64,000 nucleotides of DNA from Allacma fusca (lineage: Eukaryota > Arthropoda > Collembola > Symphypleona > Sminthuridae), in the NCBI GenBank assembly GCA_947179485.1, contig OX359247.1:25520801-25584800 (forward strand), read 5' to 3'. Positions 51,601 through 64,000 of the stretch are shown in pieces (position 1 is the first letter of the stretch; every line of letters starts with the position of its first letter). A model generated the notes under the pieces. The model made no database searches. It had not been told where the DNA came from and saw only the letters and a program-made list of their open reading frames with translations. Made by a program: the position numbers and the translations under genes.

Positions 51601-54600
51601 AACACTATACTTAAGTACCAAGTACCATAACTTACTGTAGACTAACTGCGGAGCATTTGACTTACTTATTGTTGTTTACCATAAAAAGTTCCGCTTCCAT
51701 TAGTAGAATCAACAACAACTATCTTGTGATTTAGTAGGAAATAGTATTAAATGCCGTTCTTTATGAACTGACGCTAGATGTAACTACATTTGGGAAATAA
51801 ATAAGTACTTGTTTTACAAGATTTCGTAAATACAGAAGGGGAGACTCTTGACTTGTAATCACTCGTCAGAAATGTAGTGGCAAGAGAATACATATTTGAC
51901 CTCTTGCAACAACATAATTACCTCGTTGGGATAAAAACAACCAAGTTAAGTTTTGATTGCAACTTTATCCTACAGTTTGTTCCTTGTTCTGCAGAGAAAA
52001 TAAAGTCTTACAGAAATATATTGCAAACTTCAACGGCTGATGGTGCAATTTCTAATGAAGACTTGGATACTTGAACGCATGAAACTATCATAGTTTTGAG
52101 TTGTTGGCAATACAGGGGTAGTATGCGCACGTATGTTTTATTTTTTAAATATATAAAGTACCTTTATGTCAGTACCTTCTATAGCTTTTTAAGCCAGGAG
52201 AGCAGATATAGGGTCTGTTCAATTTGAATAGATGGATTCAATACCCTTTGAGCATTGAAGGAAGGGGAAAACTTATAATAGGGACGTTGGAAGGAAGACC
52301 ATAAGTAATTACGTGTAAAATTGTGGCTACATTACATACAATAATTATTATTATAGTTACTAGCAGCAGGTGGCTTGGGAAATCTTCACTTCTATTCGAA
52401 CAGTAGTTGTCGTTTGAATCATAGAAATGAATTTGGACACGTGAATTTAACAATAGGATCATGCTATATTTTTCTGATTACTTACAATCCTATATGTATG
52501 CATGTCTTTGCTGTTGGAATTAAAGACAAAATTCGTAGCGTCATAAGTCCTTGCACATCATACAATCCTATACACTGTATGATACTCAAATCGTAATCTT
52601 GAGAGTAACAGAACCTCACAATCAGAACGGTTCTGCACTATCTCCAAACAGTAGGGTGTAGGATTTCAGCAAGAAATTGTCATGCACATGCATGCGCTTT
52701 AAGGGAGACCGGCGGGGGAAACAGATTCCGTTTCCGACTGAATTTTCTGAATATAGTAGAGATATTATTTTAAAATTCCCAGAAATTCTACAAAAAAAAA
52801 ATAAAACAAAATTTCAATTATTAAAATACAAAATCTCCCTTAAAATAATTTAAACTTGTATTGCTACACATATAATATAATTATGTATAACACCAAAGCT
52901 TCCTCATTGACAGTATCCATTCGTTATCTTATTTTAATGAAGGAGTTGCATAAATAGCGAAGTAAAAGATGTGCACGTAATAGGTTATTGTCTTCGAGTT
53001 TGTAATTTTCAACCTGAAGAAATCCCATAGAAGTGTAACCAAGCAGCTAATTGTAGCAATTTTTTTCCCGAACAATAAGTCTATCCCTTCTGCAAAGGAG
53101 ATCCTGATTTTTTCTGTATTGTATAATAATTGTAAATTTGAATTCATGTTCGTACATTGCTAGTTCCAATTGATGTCTAATTACTCAATAGATGTCCATT
53201 CAAAATTAATTCAGTCTTAATTACGACACACATAATTAGTTGAGGCAGACGGGGGGAGGAAAAACAAGCTTATGTAGGACTCAAAGTGTGACAGTTATTA
53301 GATCCCATACAGTCCCTGACCATCAGCTTCACAAAGGAATGCACTTTCTCTTTACAACAAAACAAACTTGTCCCGTTGCAATTATACATATGTCAGTGGC
53401 TGAAGAAGTAAGTCACTAGGAATAAATTACAATTTGACTCATATCCGTAAACAAATAATGCTAAATTAATGACGTGCTGCTTCTCATTTGTTCCTGAAAA
53501 CTATAGAGCCCTCGCAAGTGCCTTAATTCTTGACAACGACTCTTGTCGTGTCAGTAAACAGATTTGAAGCTGCTGTGAGTGAATTATTTATGGGGCGCTT
53601 GTAAAGTAGACCTGAGGATCTTAACGGAAATAGTAGGAATTGTTGAATTAATTTTGAAACTAAAGAGACAGGATTGTCAATTAAGGAATCGGTCCTTGTG
53701 TATACATTTGAATATTTTCCTCTTACTTAAATAACTTAAAATCCTGAGACAATGTATTATTTTATGTTAGGATTTTACACCTCAGGACTCCTAAGTCAAA
53801 GCTACTACTATAGTATACTCTCTGATTGTAAAAAGTAATTCCCGTCATTTCCTTCCCTTCAAAGTAATAAGTAGTTTGAGTTATAGAAATGCAAAGGAAA
53901 TACAATCTGTAATTAAAATGATAACTTCACTAGGGTCTTTAATAAAATTTGTATTATACTGCAGTGTATTACATTTGCACCTACATGGGATGTTTTACAA
54001 AATGAGAACACAGACGGAGTGTGCACTCACTTATGACCACCCTGCACTCACGTGAGAGGAACAATTGGATACATAATTAAAAACTTGGCGCTTTGTGTAA
54101 TCAATTCTAAAGATATTGGATTTGTTGCTTAATCGGCTGGCCATCATTCAGAACTGGTTTACTCACTTCTTGATGCACACATAAATATGAACATAATATG
54201 CACACACACACACACATTGTAAGTCATACTGAGTGATATAGATAGGAACGTCCTACTAACACAAGTGTCGAATGATTTCGCAAGTCGTAAGTTCTTCAGA
54301 AATCGAATCTGAATAAGATTTTTCTATGGAGAGTTGAGACGACGATGCACATGCTGAAAAAAAAACTTGATCATCATAGGTACAGTAGATACATGCGCCT
54401 GTATCTACAATGTAGTAGATCCTACATACACGCAGGAGAGATTCACACCCCTGTCGTAAGTTATGAGTGCAACAATCAGACAAGCGGAGTTTACACTCGT
54501 AAATTACAAGGACATCATCACGTCATCGTAAATTTATGCTTGATTATGATTCCAGTTCAATATATATTACAGACAGATTTACACACACATCTGATTGATA

Positions 54601-55203
54601 CGCTATTCATTCCTTGCCAATAACTATCCCTTCCATATGAACCATACCACGCACGTACATACGATTATGGAACCACTGGCATGAAAAAACACTCTCAGCC
54701 AACAAGACTATACAAGTTCCTATAGTTTCCCCAATAATGCGTATTACTCCCAAGTACTCCAACTTGCTAACCTAAATAATGCAAGGACTCTGCAGTAAAT
54801 GTAAATCCTAATGGAGATAAAAATAGCGACCTTTCTCATGCACGGACAGGATCCACGATGGAATGGGACTCTCTATGGTGGTGATGACGACTGCTCCTAA
54901 AGGAACTACTACACATGATGGAATTTATACCTTGACAAGGTTCATTTATAATAACTGTTCGCAACAAGTCCTCAACTCTCAGGAGCAACGGTAAGGCCAA
55001 TTAGCTGTCTAAATGTCAATGCCTTAAAGGATAAAGATGAAACGCTTCGTGTGTGCATGAAATATAGATACAAACAGGAGGTTCAGGGAAAAAGCAGCAT
55101 GGAGTTTTTCGTTGTTACTATAAGAAACCTGTGTCATTGTATTCGTGTGCGTTAGTTAAGCAATTTGTGTTAGTAATTTATATATAGGTATATAATTATA
55201 TAT

Positions 55204-55422
55204 ATGTGTGTGTGTGGACAAATATGTAAGGAGATACATGTAGGGCTTGCCATCCAAATGAAACCCTCTCACTCGCACACCGACCGGAAAGACATCCTCG
55301 AGCTTATCGTTGACTCAAGTAAATTAACCACACGAATCACAGATATATATCTGCAGACGGGACACATTTCCCCGAAGGTTCAAAACCAGTGCACTTTATA
55401 TGTAATTACAGATACCTACTAA
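55204..55422 (+). other. Unrecognised 72-aa open frame with balanced codon use (doubtful)
   Basis: An ATG-started frame whose middle (TDRKDILELIVDSSKLTT) is free of low complexity and uses C- and G-ending codons. It could be part of an exon. I recognise no domain, and the start sits in a TGTG repeat. Confidence 0.12.
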
Positions 55423-58400
55423 AATATGGTCATATTGAAAGGAGCTAGACATTACGCTAAAAAATAAGAAAAAAAAAACTTGTAAACTATAACTGCTTTT
55501 GCACAATACATGCAAATATATGTGTGTGATGTAAAATGTATGCATGAAAAAGAGCAATGAACAAATGTATTTTTAAAAACATCCCATAAATTTTTATGGA
55601 CATGTTGAAGGGATTGTGAAGCCAAAATTTGAAGATAATAATTATGAGTCATTGATTGTTCCTTCCCTCCACTGCTCTTACACTACTAGCCAAATAAGAA
55701 AAATAAAATCGTAGAGGCTCCAAGCATGACAACAGCATTAACACCAAAAAGCAATGTGAGGTCAATCGATTTCTACAATAAAAATAAATATACAGGGGGC
55801 TCTAACAATAAGTTATAAATGCATGGGACATTTGTTGGTGTAGACTCTGACGGTTATAAGGAACTACTATCTACTCTATACCCAACTTTTTACTAATACT
55901 CCTCATTCCGTTTCGCGAAAAATACAAAAGGATAAAGGAGAAAAAAAGAGTCACAAATAGGCAATACAAAGATGTCAAGCCGTCTTTGTTTGTGGAGAAG
56001 GCGTATAAGATGTGAAAACAAAAGCGGGGGAAAATTGACACCACTGTCTTGAAGGAAAAAAAAACAGGAAAGTTTTCAGTTTGAACGACAAGACATAAAA
56101 ATCGGATCAGAAATCTCATTTTTGATGTGAATGTGTGCGTCTGTCTTCTTGAGTTTACTCCGCTTTCTCACTCACTCTCACACTCCAATTTCGTGGATGC
56201 TGTATTTTCATCAAGTTCCATTCCACAGCCTCGACTTCTTCCCTATTTATATTTACTACATTAGATGAATCGGCAGGAAAAATACATTGGTATTGTCTGG
56301 CCGCCGCTCCTTCTCCTCAAGTCAACCCTGCTCAACTCTCTCTACCATTAATACTTCTGCTCCTTCTTCCTCTTTACCGCATGAAATCCGGTAATACTTA
56401 GTGCTGAGACATAATGCACTCATGCCTACACGGGATTAGGCTCCGAGTATCTGTCTATAGGGGTTTACACATGCCTACACATATATGTAGATACATACAT
56501 GCACTGTATCTACAGACCGATCCTATATACGCTCTACCTCCAAAGTGGATATAGCCCATGGTTAGGGCTTTTGAGCATGTGGCCCTGTATACTTGTATTC
56601 CTATGTGTATATCCAGAGCATCGGATATGACTCATATCACACTCATGGATACGCCATGACTCCAGCGGATGAGGAGCTTAAGGACACTAGAGACTATACC
56701 CAATTAGATGCATCTAGTAGATATTCTGTGGCCTTATGTCTCCTGCTGCATGCAGATGCTCCTAAGAAAATCCTTTCTGGTGAACTCATTCCCATTCATC
56801 TTCCTGCTAATAATATTGAATTATCTTAAACTGGATACTGTCCCTAATATGATAGAATCATAAGGCTCACGTATACTTACCCTGAGCAGCAATGCATATA
56901 CATAGGACGGAAGAATGTACCTAAGTTGAACACTATTTACCTACAAGTACTAAACTACGATCGTAGTGATAAAAGTCCAAACAATTGCTAGGAGCTAGAA
57001 TATAAAGCACGAGAAAAACATTCCATTGAGAATAAAAAAGGAAAAATTATGCATAGACTGTGTGTAATTACTGTATCTCAACAACGTAAATGTATCATGT
57101 AGTTAGGTGAGGCGCATGAGGAGCAGTATTCGTGAGTGTAGATGTTATGTATGTATCTATAGATATGTACACATAAAAGCACATATGGATTGTATGTATG
57201 CACATTATGAGTATAGAAAATGTTACAAGGTTTTCCATATGTCAATCCCACAGACATTTTTCCCATTTGAAAATATTTCTACCGTCGATCTTACAGTAAA
57301 CCCCTTGGCCTTTCATTTGTCACACATGCATATGTAACTTTCATCAAGTCCCAGAAGTTCACTTCTCATGACCCACAAGCTGTTTGCAGGTCTGAGAGAA
57401 AAATCCAGTCATTCAAGTGGCTAAATCTAAACGAAAGCATCAGGTATGAACATATCCTTTCCGCGAGGATTAAACCACATTACCAAAACCAAAGATTCCC
57501 AACGATGCATTTTGCAATACAGATTTGTATACGTAAACTCAGATCTGTAGGTTCAGATCCGAGCGTAAGTAAATTTGCAAGCAGCCCAACCAAATGCGGC
57601 AGTCATATCCCCCTGAAAATATTCATTTACTTCGTAGGGAAGACCAAAATGAACATTCATGAGAGACGTTATGTATCCCATCTCAGAAGAGTATTGCATC
57701 TCAGTTGTTTATTCAGTGCTCGTATTCTTTCGTAACTACAAGTCTAGAGTCAACATCACATTATTACGTGCGAAATTCTCTAGAATAGAGTTTTGCGGGA
57801 ATCAATCAGGAAAAATGTGTTCACGTGATTTAGTCAGACTATTACTACTATACTGTATTATTATTTTCCATCGTGATTAAAAATTCAGGAACCTCATTCC
57901 ATTGAGTTCCTCCAAGAAAGAGGTGATTATAGATTAGAGAAGCGTGATTACCGACACGTCAGCAAAACTCCTACTTGCGGAAAAAGAAGACGGAGATAAA
58001 GGAACCAGCCATGCATTTGAAACCAATTGGGATCCAAATTACTGTAACAATTGGGAAAAGAACGGTTTGCAAAAATCAAAATAAGTTGTAACAACAGAGA
58101 CAGTGCTAACAGTGTATATTGTAACCGAGGAGAGAAGAAAAAAATAAGACATTTAGAATACACAATGGAATCATATATGTATCTACATAAGGACACAAGG
58201 GCCAACAAATATTATATGCAGGGGAAGAAAGGTTCAAAGAAATTTGCAATAAGGACATGTGTGGTTATATGGTTCTCTGACTACGGGAAAAATACAAATG
58301 TACAGGATCTCTCTCTCTCTCTCTCCTAGTCAGTGTAATCATATGTATGTAGGTATAGAAAAACCTATGGGATTGAAATGAAACGGGAGACGAGAAGGAA

Positions 58401-60476
58401 GAGAGAACTACTAGACTGCCTCCACTTGCAGTTATTGATCTTTTCAAACATACACTTTTCATGCCACAGAGAAAAAGATCATTTACTCTTAACTACATAT
58501 TACACGAAAGCATCACACAGAGGAACAACTAACACAAAAGCCTGTCTCTGTCTGGATGCCTTTTACTCTCTTCGTCAAACCCTCCTTCCATACGTACCGT
58601 TCAATTGAAGTGACTGCCATTCTCTGTGCCCTTTCTTCATATAATGCCCCCGCAAGCCATCTATATATTCCACGATTTGAGCTAAATAACATTCTAGCCC
58701 AATCTCGAATTCTTTCTGTGTAGTTCTCCTTCCAATCCTCCTATGCATGGATTTTAAGTCCTTTTAATACCTATTAAGTTCTGTTCTTCCCTATACCTCC
58801 ATGAGCAGTCAGCTCTACAGTAAATACCATCCTCCTGACACTTGAGTTGGGAATTCTCATCCTATTTGAGTAATTATGTTTCAAATTTGTATGTGCGTAA
58901 AACAGTTGTAATTTGTAATTTTATAAATAGGAAAAATCTCTAAAAATAACCAACAAATTATCCTGAACAAGACACTGGAATCCCTCATCTTTAAACATCA
59001 TTCATTAGGTTACTTCTCTGGATTGGCTCTTCCGGGACTGGCACAAAGGCACGGATCCGTGAGAGCATATAGTAGTTTGGTCCTGTTCCATATCATGTGC
59101 ATATGACTGTAAGTATGTACATCCTACAGTTCCCGCACGCACACAACCTATATAGGTATGTATGAGATTCTAGGAAAAGTCTCTGCCTCAACTCGGACTG
59201 GCAATCAGGTCAACCTCTGGATCTACTATACAGGATCTAACTGAATGCATAGATATACACAGTCATCACCGCAAAAAGGGAATTTCCGTAAGGATTTCGG
59301 CCCGCCTTTTGGTACTCTATATACATATCTATATCTATACCACTGGCCCTTTTGCAGTTCCATGTAACCAGGCACACATGGGGATACGTAGGCGCAGATA
59401 CTTGCCGTAGTTGGTAGCAACCAACCGACGGCAACGGGTAATTAAATTAAACTACTGTGCGAAGAGCCTGTAATGAAATTCCCATGGAGTATCTATAAGC
59501 CTCGTTATTCTAACATTAACTTTCTATTTACCTGCTCTATGAAGACCCAGTGTCTCTCTATTCACTTCACTCAGCATATCATCAGCCCTTACTTTTATCA
59601 CTCAAATTTCCTAAATGCTAAAATATAATACTAGCAAATTCATCTAGATTTCAATCCCAAGTTCAATGTTACTCGCCAAATACAAGATAAACTACTCCCG
59701 TTTCCCACTTTAATATTCTCCTAACATACAGTAGGAGCTACACACACCAGAAGAAGGGCTTGCAACTCACATTTTCGCTACCCGTTGTTAGTGCACCATC
59801 AGTCAGTTGTGATTGGGTAGGATGAGTCTCTCTACATCCTACACCGCATAATCCTTGGGATTGAATTTCAGTACACATCCTGTACATTCAATAAACATGG
59901 GATCCATAATGTCCTATCTTGTAAAGCTCCGGTAATTACCAACATCTCAAAAATTAGCTTGTAACGAACTGGCTACTGGAGCAAAATCAAGAACATGAGG
60001 TCCTCCTTTTGAAACCAACTGTTTGAAAACAAAGCCTGATTGTAAGTTGAGCTTCGATTACTTAAAATTGAGTAGGTACTGGAAATTAGGAGGGTCAATG
60101 AAAAATTCCACACCTTTGATGACTAGCTTACAATCTAGCTTACAATATCCTTGTGCCTTGTCACAGTGTGGTACTGGTTGTTCCTTAAACAGACGCTCCC
60201 AGCACATATAGTACGAAGGAGACACAGTAGATACGAAATACGAGTCTTTGAGGTAGTTGTAGTTGAGGCTTATTTGCTCACCACGAAAAATGGCCCAAAT
60301 GATAATAATTTTGACTTCCAAGTTGGAGCCTGGAAATTAACATGTCCCGGGAAAAAGAGCAAGTTTTAATTTAGAATTATGATATAAAAAGCCATTTTAT
60401 AAAAGTGGACTACTCGAAGTATATGCCATAAATCTATGAGTTTACTTTTCCCCTGACACAATCAAGACATATGACT
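55423..60476. other. Gene-poor region, no recognised gene
   Basis: AT-rich sequence with a CT repeat at 58309-58325 and a 12-base direct repeat (TAGCTTACAATC/A) at about 60124-60147. Short frames, including minus 60058-60321, show no known family. Confidence 0.4.
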
Positions 60477-60911
60477 TCATGTGCGAGTAAGGTCAATGGA
60501 ATGCAAAGCGTTTTGAAATTGGTGTGCATACATAAAAATAGCCCTTCCCGCGACGTCGTCAGAGTTGCAAAAATCCCATCTATTTGTCAAGTGACAAATT
60601 ACACTACTCGAGCAGACTGGAAATGTGAGATTGGCGGAGGGATCGCACAGTAAATCGATTTGCGATTCACAAGAATAACAATCAAAGGACTGACTGAGTG
60701 GAATACATTTACATTTGCTCGACCATGACCATTTATGCAAGCTTAAAACTGCCAGCTTCCAAATACCCTCTAACCCACTTGATATGTTAGATCCAGATAT
60801 TTTTCCACTACATTTTATATGAACCATTATGCTCTCAGAGTAGAGATACATTATCTTTAATTTTTCTTCCACGGAATGCCACCATGTTGACATACATACA
60901 TACGTATACAT
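60477..60911 (-). CDS. 144-aa open frame with a Ly6/quiver-like Cys segment (tentative)
   Basis: The frame starts at ATG 60911-60909 and ends at TGA 60479-60477. It is the longest ATG-started frame I see outside the taranis-like gene. Its second half contains FDCYSCESQIDLLCDPS followed by a Cys eleven residues on. That fits the start of Ly6/uPAR-type domains of the quiver/sleepless group (CYxCxS, D, C, DP), which are small GPI-anchored or secreted proteins. A minus-strand TCAG acceptor-like word just before FDCYSC and a GTAATT donor-like word after PVCSSS would frame a small exon. CpG is raised over 60540-60670. No signal-peptide exon or terminal Cys-Asn exon was found, so the whole frame is unlikely to be the real protein. 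Confidence 0.2.
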   Translation of the reverse strand: MYTYVCMSTWWHSVEEKLKIMYLYSESIMVHIKCSGKISGSNISSGLEGIWKLAVLSLHKWSWSSKCKCIPLSQSFDCYSCESQIDLLCDPSANLTFPVCSSSVICHLTNRWDFCNSDDVAGRAIFMYAHQFQNALHSIDLTRT

Positions 60912-63129
60912 ATGTACACCCCTTCAAGGAAATTGAGTTATATCATTTCGAAAGTCAGAAACCACTCGCCCGTATTCACTTGAACATACTGCAACAATAA
61001 ACCTGATGAGCATATCAAAGTACAAAATCAGCAGAACCATTTCAACATATCAAGTGAGGGCAAGACAGTTTTACGCACAACCTGTGCTCTGAATAAAGAC
61101 TTGTACAATATTTTATAACTGTGAGGTATACACTCGCACTGCGTATTCAGGTTGGACGTATGTATGTATGTATGTATGGACAAATGTAGATATGTACACC
61201 CGTAAAAAGAACTCCAAACACTGTACATGATGCCCATATATACACATCCATTAGAACTTGGATATTTGTGTACTTATGCAGAAATTCCCATAATATCTGA
61301 CCTTCACAAAAGGAATGTAAACTCGTTAGAATTCGTTCAAAATCCAAAGAGAAGGTCAATCTTGCAATAATCTCTTGGCTTCAATCTTTCACACACGTAA
61401 TTTACGTCCACCATTCGTTATTTAAACTTGATACTACTGCCAACAAATAATACGCTCTTACATATCCTCCTACAGCATGCGTGTACAAATGGTCTAATAA
61501 TATCTCAAGTATTTGTTAAACCGAACCATAAATTTCATTTTTTTTACACACTGGGGAATGAAGTTCTTCTCCACAACTGAGCATAATATCTCTGTAGTTC
61601 CCAAGCCCTGCCAGCTATATGACTGTTCCATAGTCAAAGTTTCGCTTAAACCTACAAAAGTCCACGGAGTGTGGATCTCTCTAGCCCAACTTTTTGGGTA
61701 ACTTTGGGCGATCAAATAAGCTTCCAAAAAAGGAGTTTAATTAACCATTTGCTCACTCCAGAGTAACATTGCAATATTGGAGGGAAAATAGGAAGGGCTT
61801 CAGCATTTCCTTCAAATTTTGTTAGAACTAGATACATAGGATTGTGTGGCTTGTGGGTGTCATGGCTTCCTCAATTCTCTGAACATGATTACATGCCTCC
61901 TCAAATGTCATGTAGACTCTTCGTGGAAAGATTGTTTCTTTCCAGGTATTCCCATTTCCATGTTAAATCAACCGTCCACAGCTAATGTTTGATTATGTAT
62001 TACAACATCTGAGGGGATCATCCCAGTGACCTTCTCTGTGTGGTGATGATCTTCATGGATGGGGAAGGATCATCCAAAAGTTAATCTGTGACTAGCACTG
62101 CTCCCGGAGTGGTCCCATTTCCCCCATCAATGTATCATCGACGTCATTTATGACCCCCATTCCTGATTTTATAATTTCTCTACCCTCACGTTACATAACC
62201 CCCAGCACATGAAAAAATAAACAATTCAAATAAAATTAGAAGTTATAAAAATATTATGAAAGTGATAGACTGTCCTTTTAAAAAAGGATTTAAAGAAATA
62301 CTTTCCTTAATTTTAAAGATGTATTTCGAAGAATTTTTGCTATACTACTACACTGATGTTGGCAGGTCAATAGATAATGGAGGGAGATTTGGTAATTGGA
62401 TGTTATGTGAAAGTTGGGATAAATTTTAAAAATTATTCATACAATGGGAGAAGACAGGAATTATGGTTAATGAATTACATTATACTATGAATACAAGTCT
62501 TATCTGAGCTTCTATGCACAACGGAGGAATTGTGCGACTGTTTTTCTACACCCTCAATAGGGAAAAGTGAGGTGCCATAGAGGAATAAAAATGATAACAT
62601 CATTCATGAACTATCGTCAGTTGAAATGAACGAAGGTCTCAACCAACGATGGAATAGAGGAAGGAAGGCAGGATGACTAGAGTGCGGATCACCCCTTTTA
62701 GCTTCATACCTGTGATCACCATGCTGAATTGCTGATGAAGACGGTATCCAATCCTCAGGGCAGTATCTGTTACCTTTAAATGCAGGAGTTTTAAAGTTAA
62801 AACGCTCCTCATAGGAATATCAGGAACCTCTCACACCACCAGAATACTAATCCCTCCCGTCCATAAGCTATACTATAAGCCCCACTTTACATCCGCACTC
62901 CTGTACACATATTTACAGGAGTTCAAATAAGTGTTCATTCAGTTTTTGATGCACCGGACAGATTTTCCCCCCTGAACACATTACACACATCTATACACAC
63001 ACACACACTCCGAGCATGACAATAGCTGTGAACAGAGGGAACAATGTAATCTTCATAGGCTTTAGAGCATCCAGCATTGTGATGGCTCATGATGTACCTT
63101 TCCGAGCATAAATACTTGGGTTTCTGCTT

Positions 63130-63172
<43 letters not shown>

Positions 63173-64000
63173 TGTGTGGGAAGAAGAAAAACGAGTTGAA
63201 AAAAATAAACGCGCAACTTAAGAGCAATTCCCGATTGTTCAGAGATTCAGTGTGCTCTTTCTCTCAAATCAAAATTCTTTCGTAGTACAATTCCACCACG
63301 GGTACGGATTCCGGGAATGAAAGAAAAAGGGCACGGAAATAAAACAATAACACATCAAAATTTGATATATTTTCCAGTAATGACGAGCGTATTAGGAAAT
63401 CTCTCTCCCAATTAGCTTAACGCCCTCCACACACTCCGATATGCTAACGATTGCTCCAAACCCCATTAAAATTTTCCGCAACCTTACACATATCAAGACA
63501 AATATTCCAGAGAGACGAGGTGCAGGAGGATATATAGCCACAAATATGGGTATATATATCTACCCAAGGAGAATATATATTTCCAAGGAATGAAACACCT
63601 AAAAAAGGCTGGAAGAAAAGGTGCTACATATTTCATCTCATTATGGTCACGCCTCAGACTCAGCATGCCATGTATTCCATGCATCCAGGAGGTTAAAGAG
63701 GTTTATTTTTTCTCCATCAAATACATACTCACGTACAGTACACACATACTGTAGTACAGACTTTACTTGAGCTCAGCTCAGTCCTCGGGAAAGAAAGATT
63801 AAGACTAAAACTTTCCAGCTCTGGGTATGCACAAGAAGCAACGAGCACGGTTCACTGCTTCCACGACACCATGAAATGCATTGGCAATGCCATTCGTAAG
63901 AAACATCATCTCATCTTCCTTGAATAGATGTGTACAAACATGCAGTACTCCTTAACTCCTTACCCTCACTTATGTAATAACCACCAGCTCTGCAAATTCT
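60912..64000. other. Gene-poor region to the window end
   Basis: AT-rich sequence with one long GT repeat. I recognise no gene. Minus-strand frames at 61147-61359 and 61494-61727 were examined as possible partner exons for the Ly6-like segment and do not fit. Confidence 0.4.
63135..63178. repeat. (TG)n microsatellite, long
   Basis: TG repeat of about 36 bases plus a short continuation after one AG break. Confidence 0.9.

Larger units (their letters stand above)
46934..55200. other. Gene-poor region, no recognised gene apart from separately listed patches
   Basis: AT-rich sequence with few long microsatellites. The frames at 50749-51093 (114 aa, ATG) and 51877-52074 (GTG start) show no family resemblance. 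A CA repeat lies at 54201-54216, and a perfect 9-base inverted repeat (GTAGATACA / TGTATCTAC) lies at 54385-54408. Confidence 0.45.

Noticed and set aside
55790-55840. A TATACAGGGGGCTCT word that resembles the end of a mariner/Tc1-type element.
   Set aside because: No inverted partner and no transposase-like sequence were found nearby.
1-64000. tRNA genes, rRNA, CRISPR arrays and virus-like elements.
   Set aside because: I saw no B-box with a plausible cloverleaf, no rRNA blocks, no spaced direct repeats other than microsatellites, and no capsid, envelope or polymerase motifs. A tRNA or profile scan was not possible by eye.

Overview
This is eukaryotic nuclear DNA. It is AT-rich, full of CA/GT, CT/GA and AT microsatellites, and very sparse in genes. 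The one gene I can name is a two-exon, minus-strand SERTA-domain gene. It resembles arthropod taranis (tara) and the vertebrate SERTAD/TRIP-Br family. Gene type, low gene density and repeat style fit an arthropod with a repeat-rich genome. A copepod such as a sea louse is a guess, not something the sequence proves.

Layout. 1-5276 is AT-rich DNA downstream of the gene, probably including its 3' UTR. 5277-6554 is the large last exon. 6555-11911 is a GT-AG intron that interrupts the SERTA motif. 11912-12037 is the first coding exon. 12038 to about 14300 holds the 5' flank, with a CpG-richer, CT/GA-tract-rich stretch at about 13040-13700 that is the best promoter candidate. From there to 64000, about 50 kb, I find no gene I can name. 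It holds microsatellites, chance reading frames and a few patches that stand out by CpG content or coding-like composition: 22503-22893 (minus), 29350-30100, 37754-39090 (plus), 46730-46900, 48330-48600, 55204-55422 (plus) and 60477-60911 (minus). The last contains a Cys pattern like the start of a Ly6/quiver-type domain.

No rRNA, CRISPR array, intact transposon or virus-like element was recognised, and no tRNA was found by eye. Most short reading frames start at GTG, TTG or CTG codons, lie in simple repeats, or have no family resemblance, and are not called as genes. The plausible biological picture is a transcriptional co-regulator gene with a long intron and a long gene-poor upstream region that could be its regulatory territory or further introns of unseen upstream exons. 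Coordinates of simple repeats were read by eye and may be off by a few bases.
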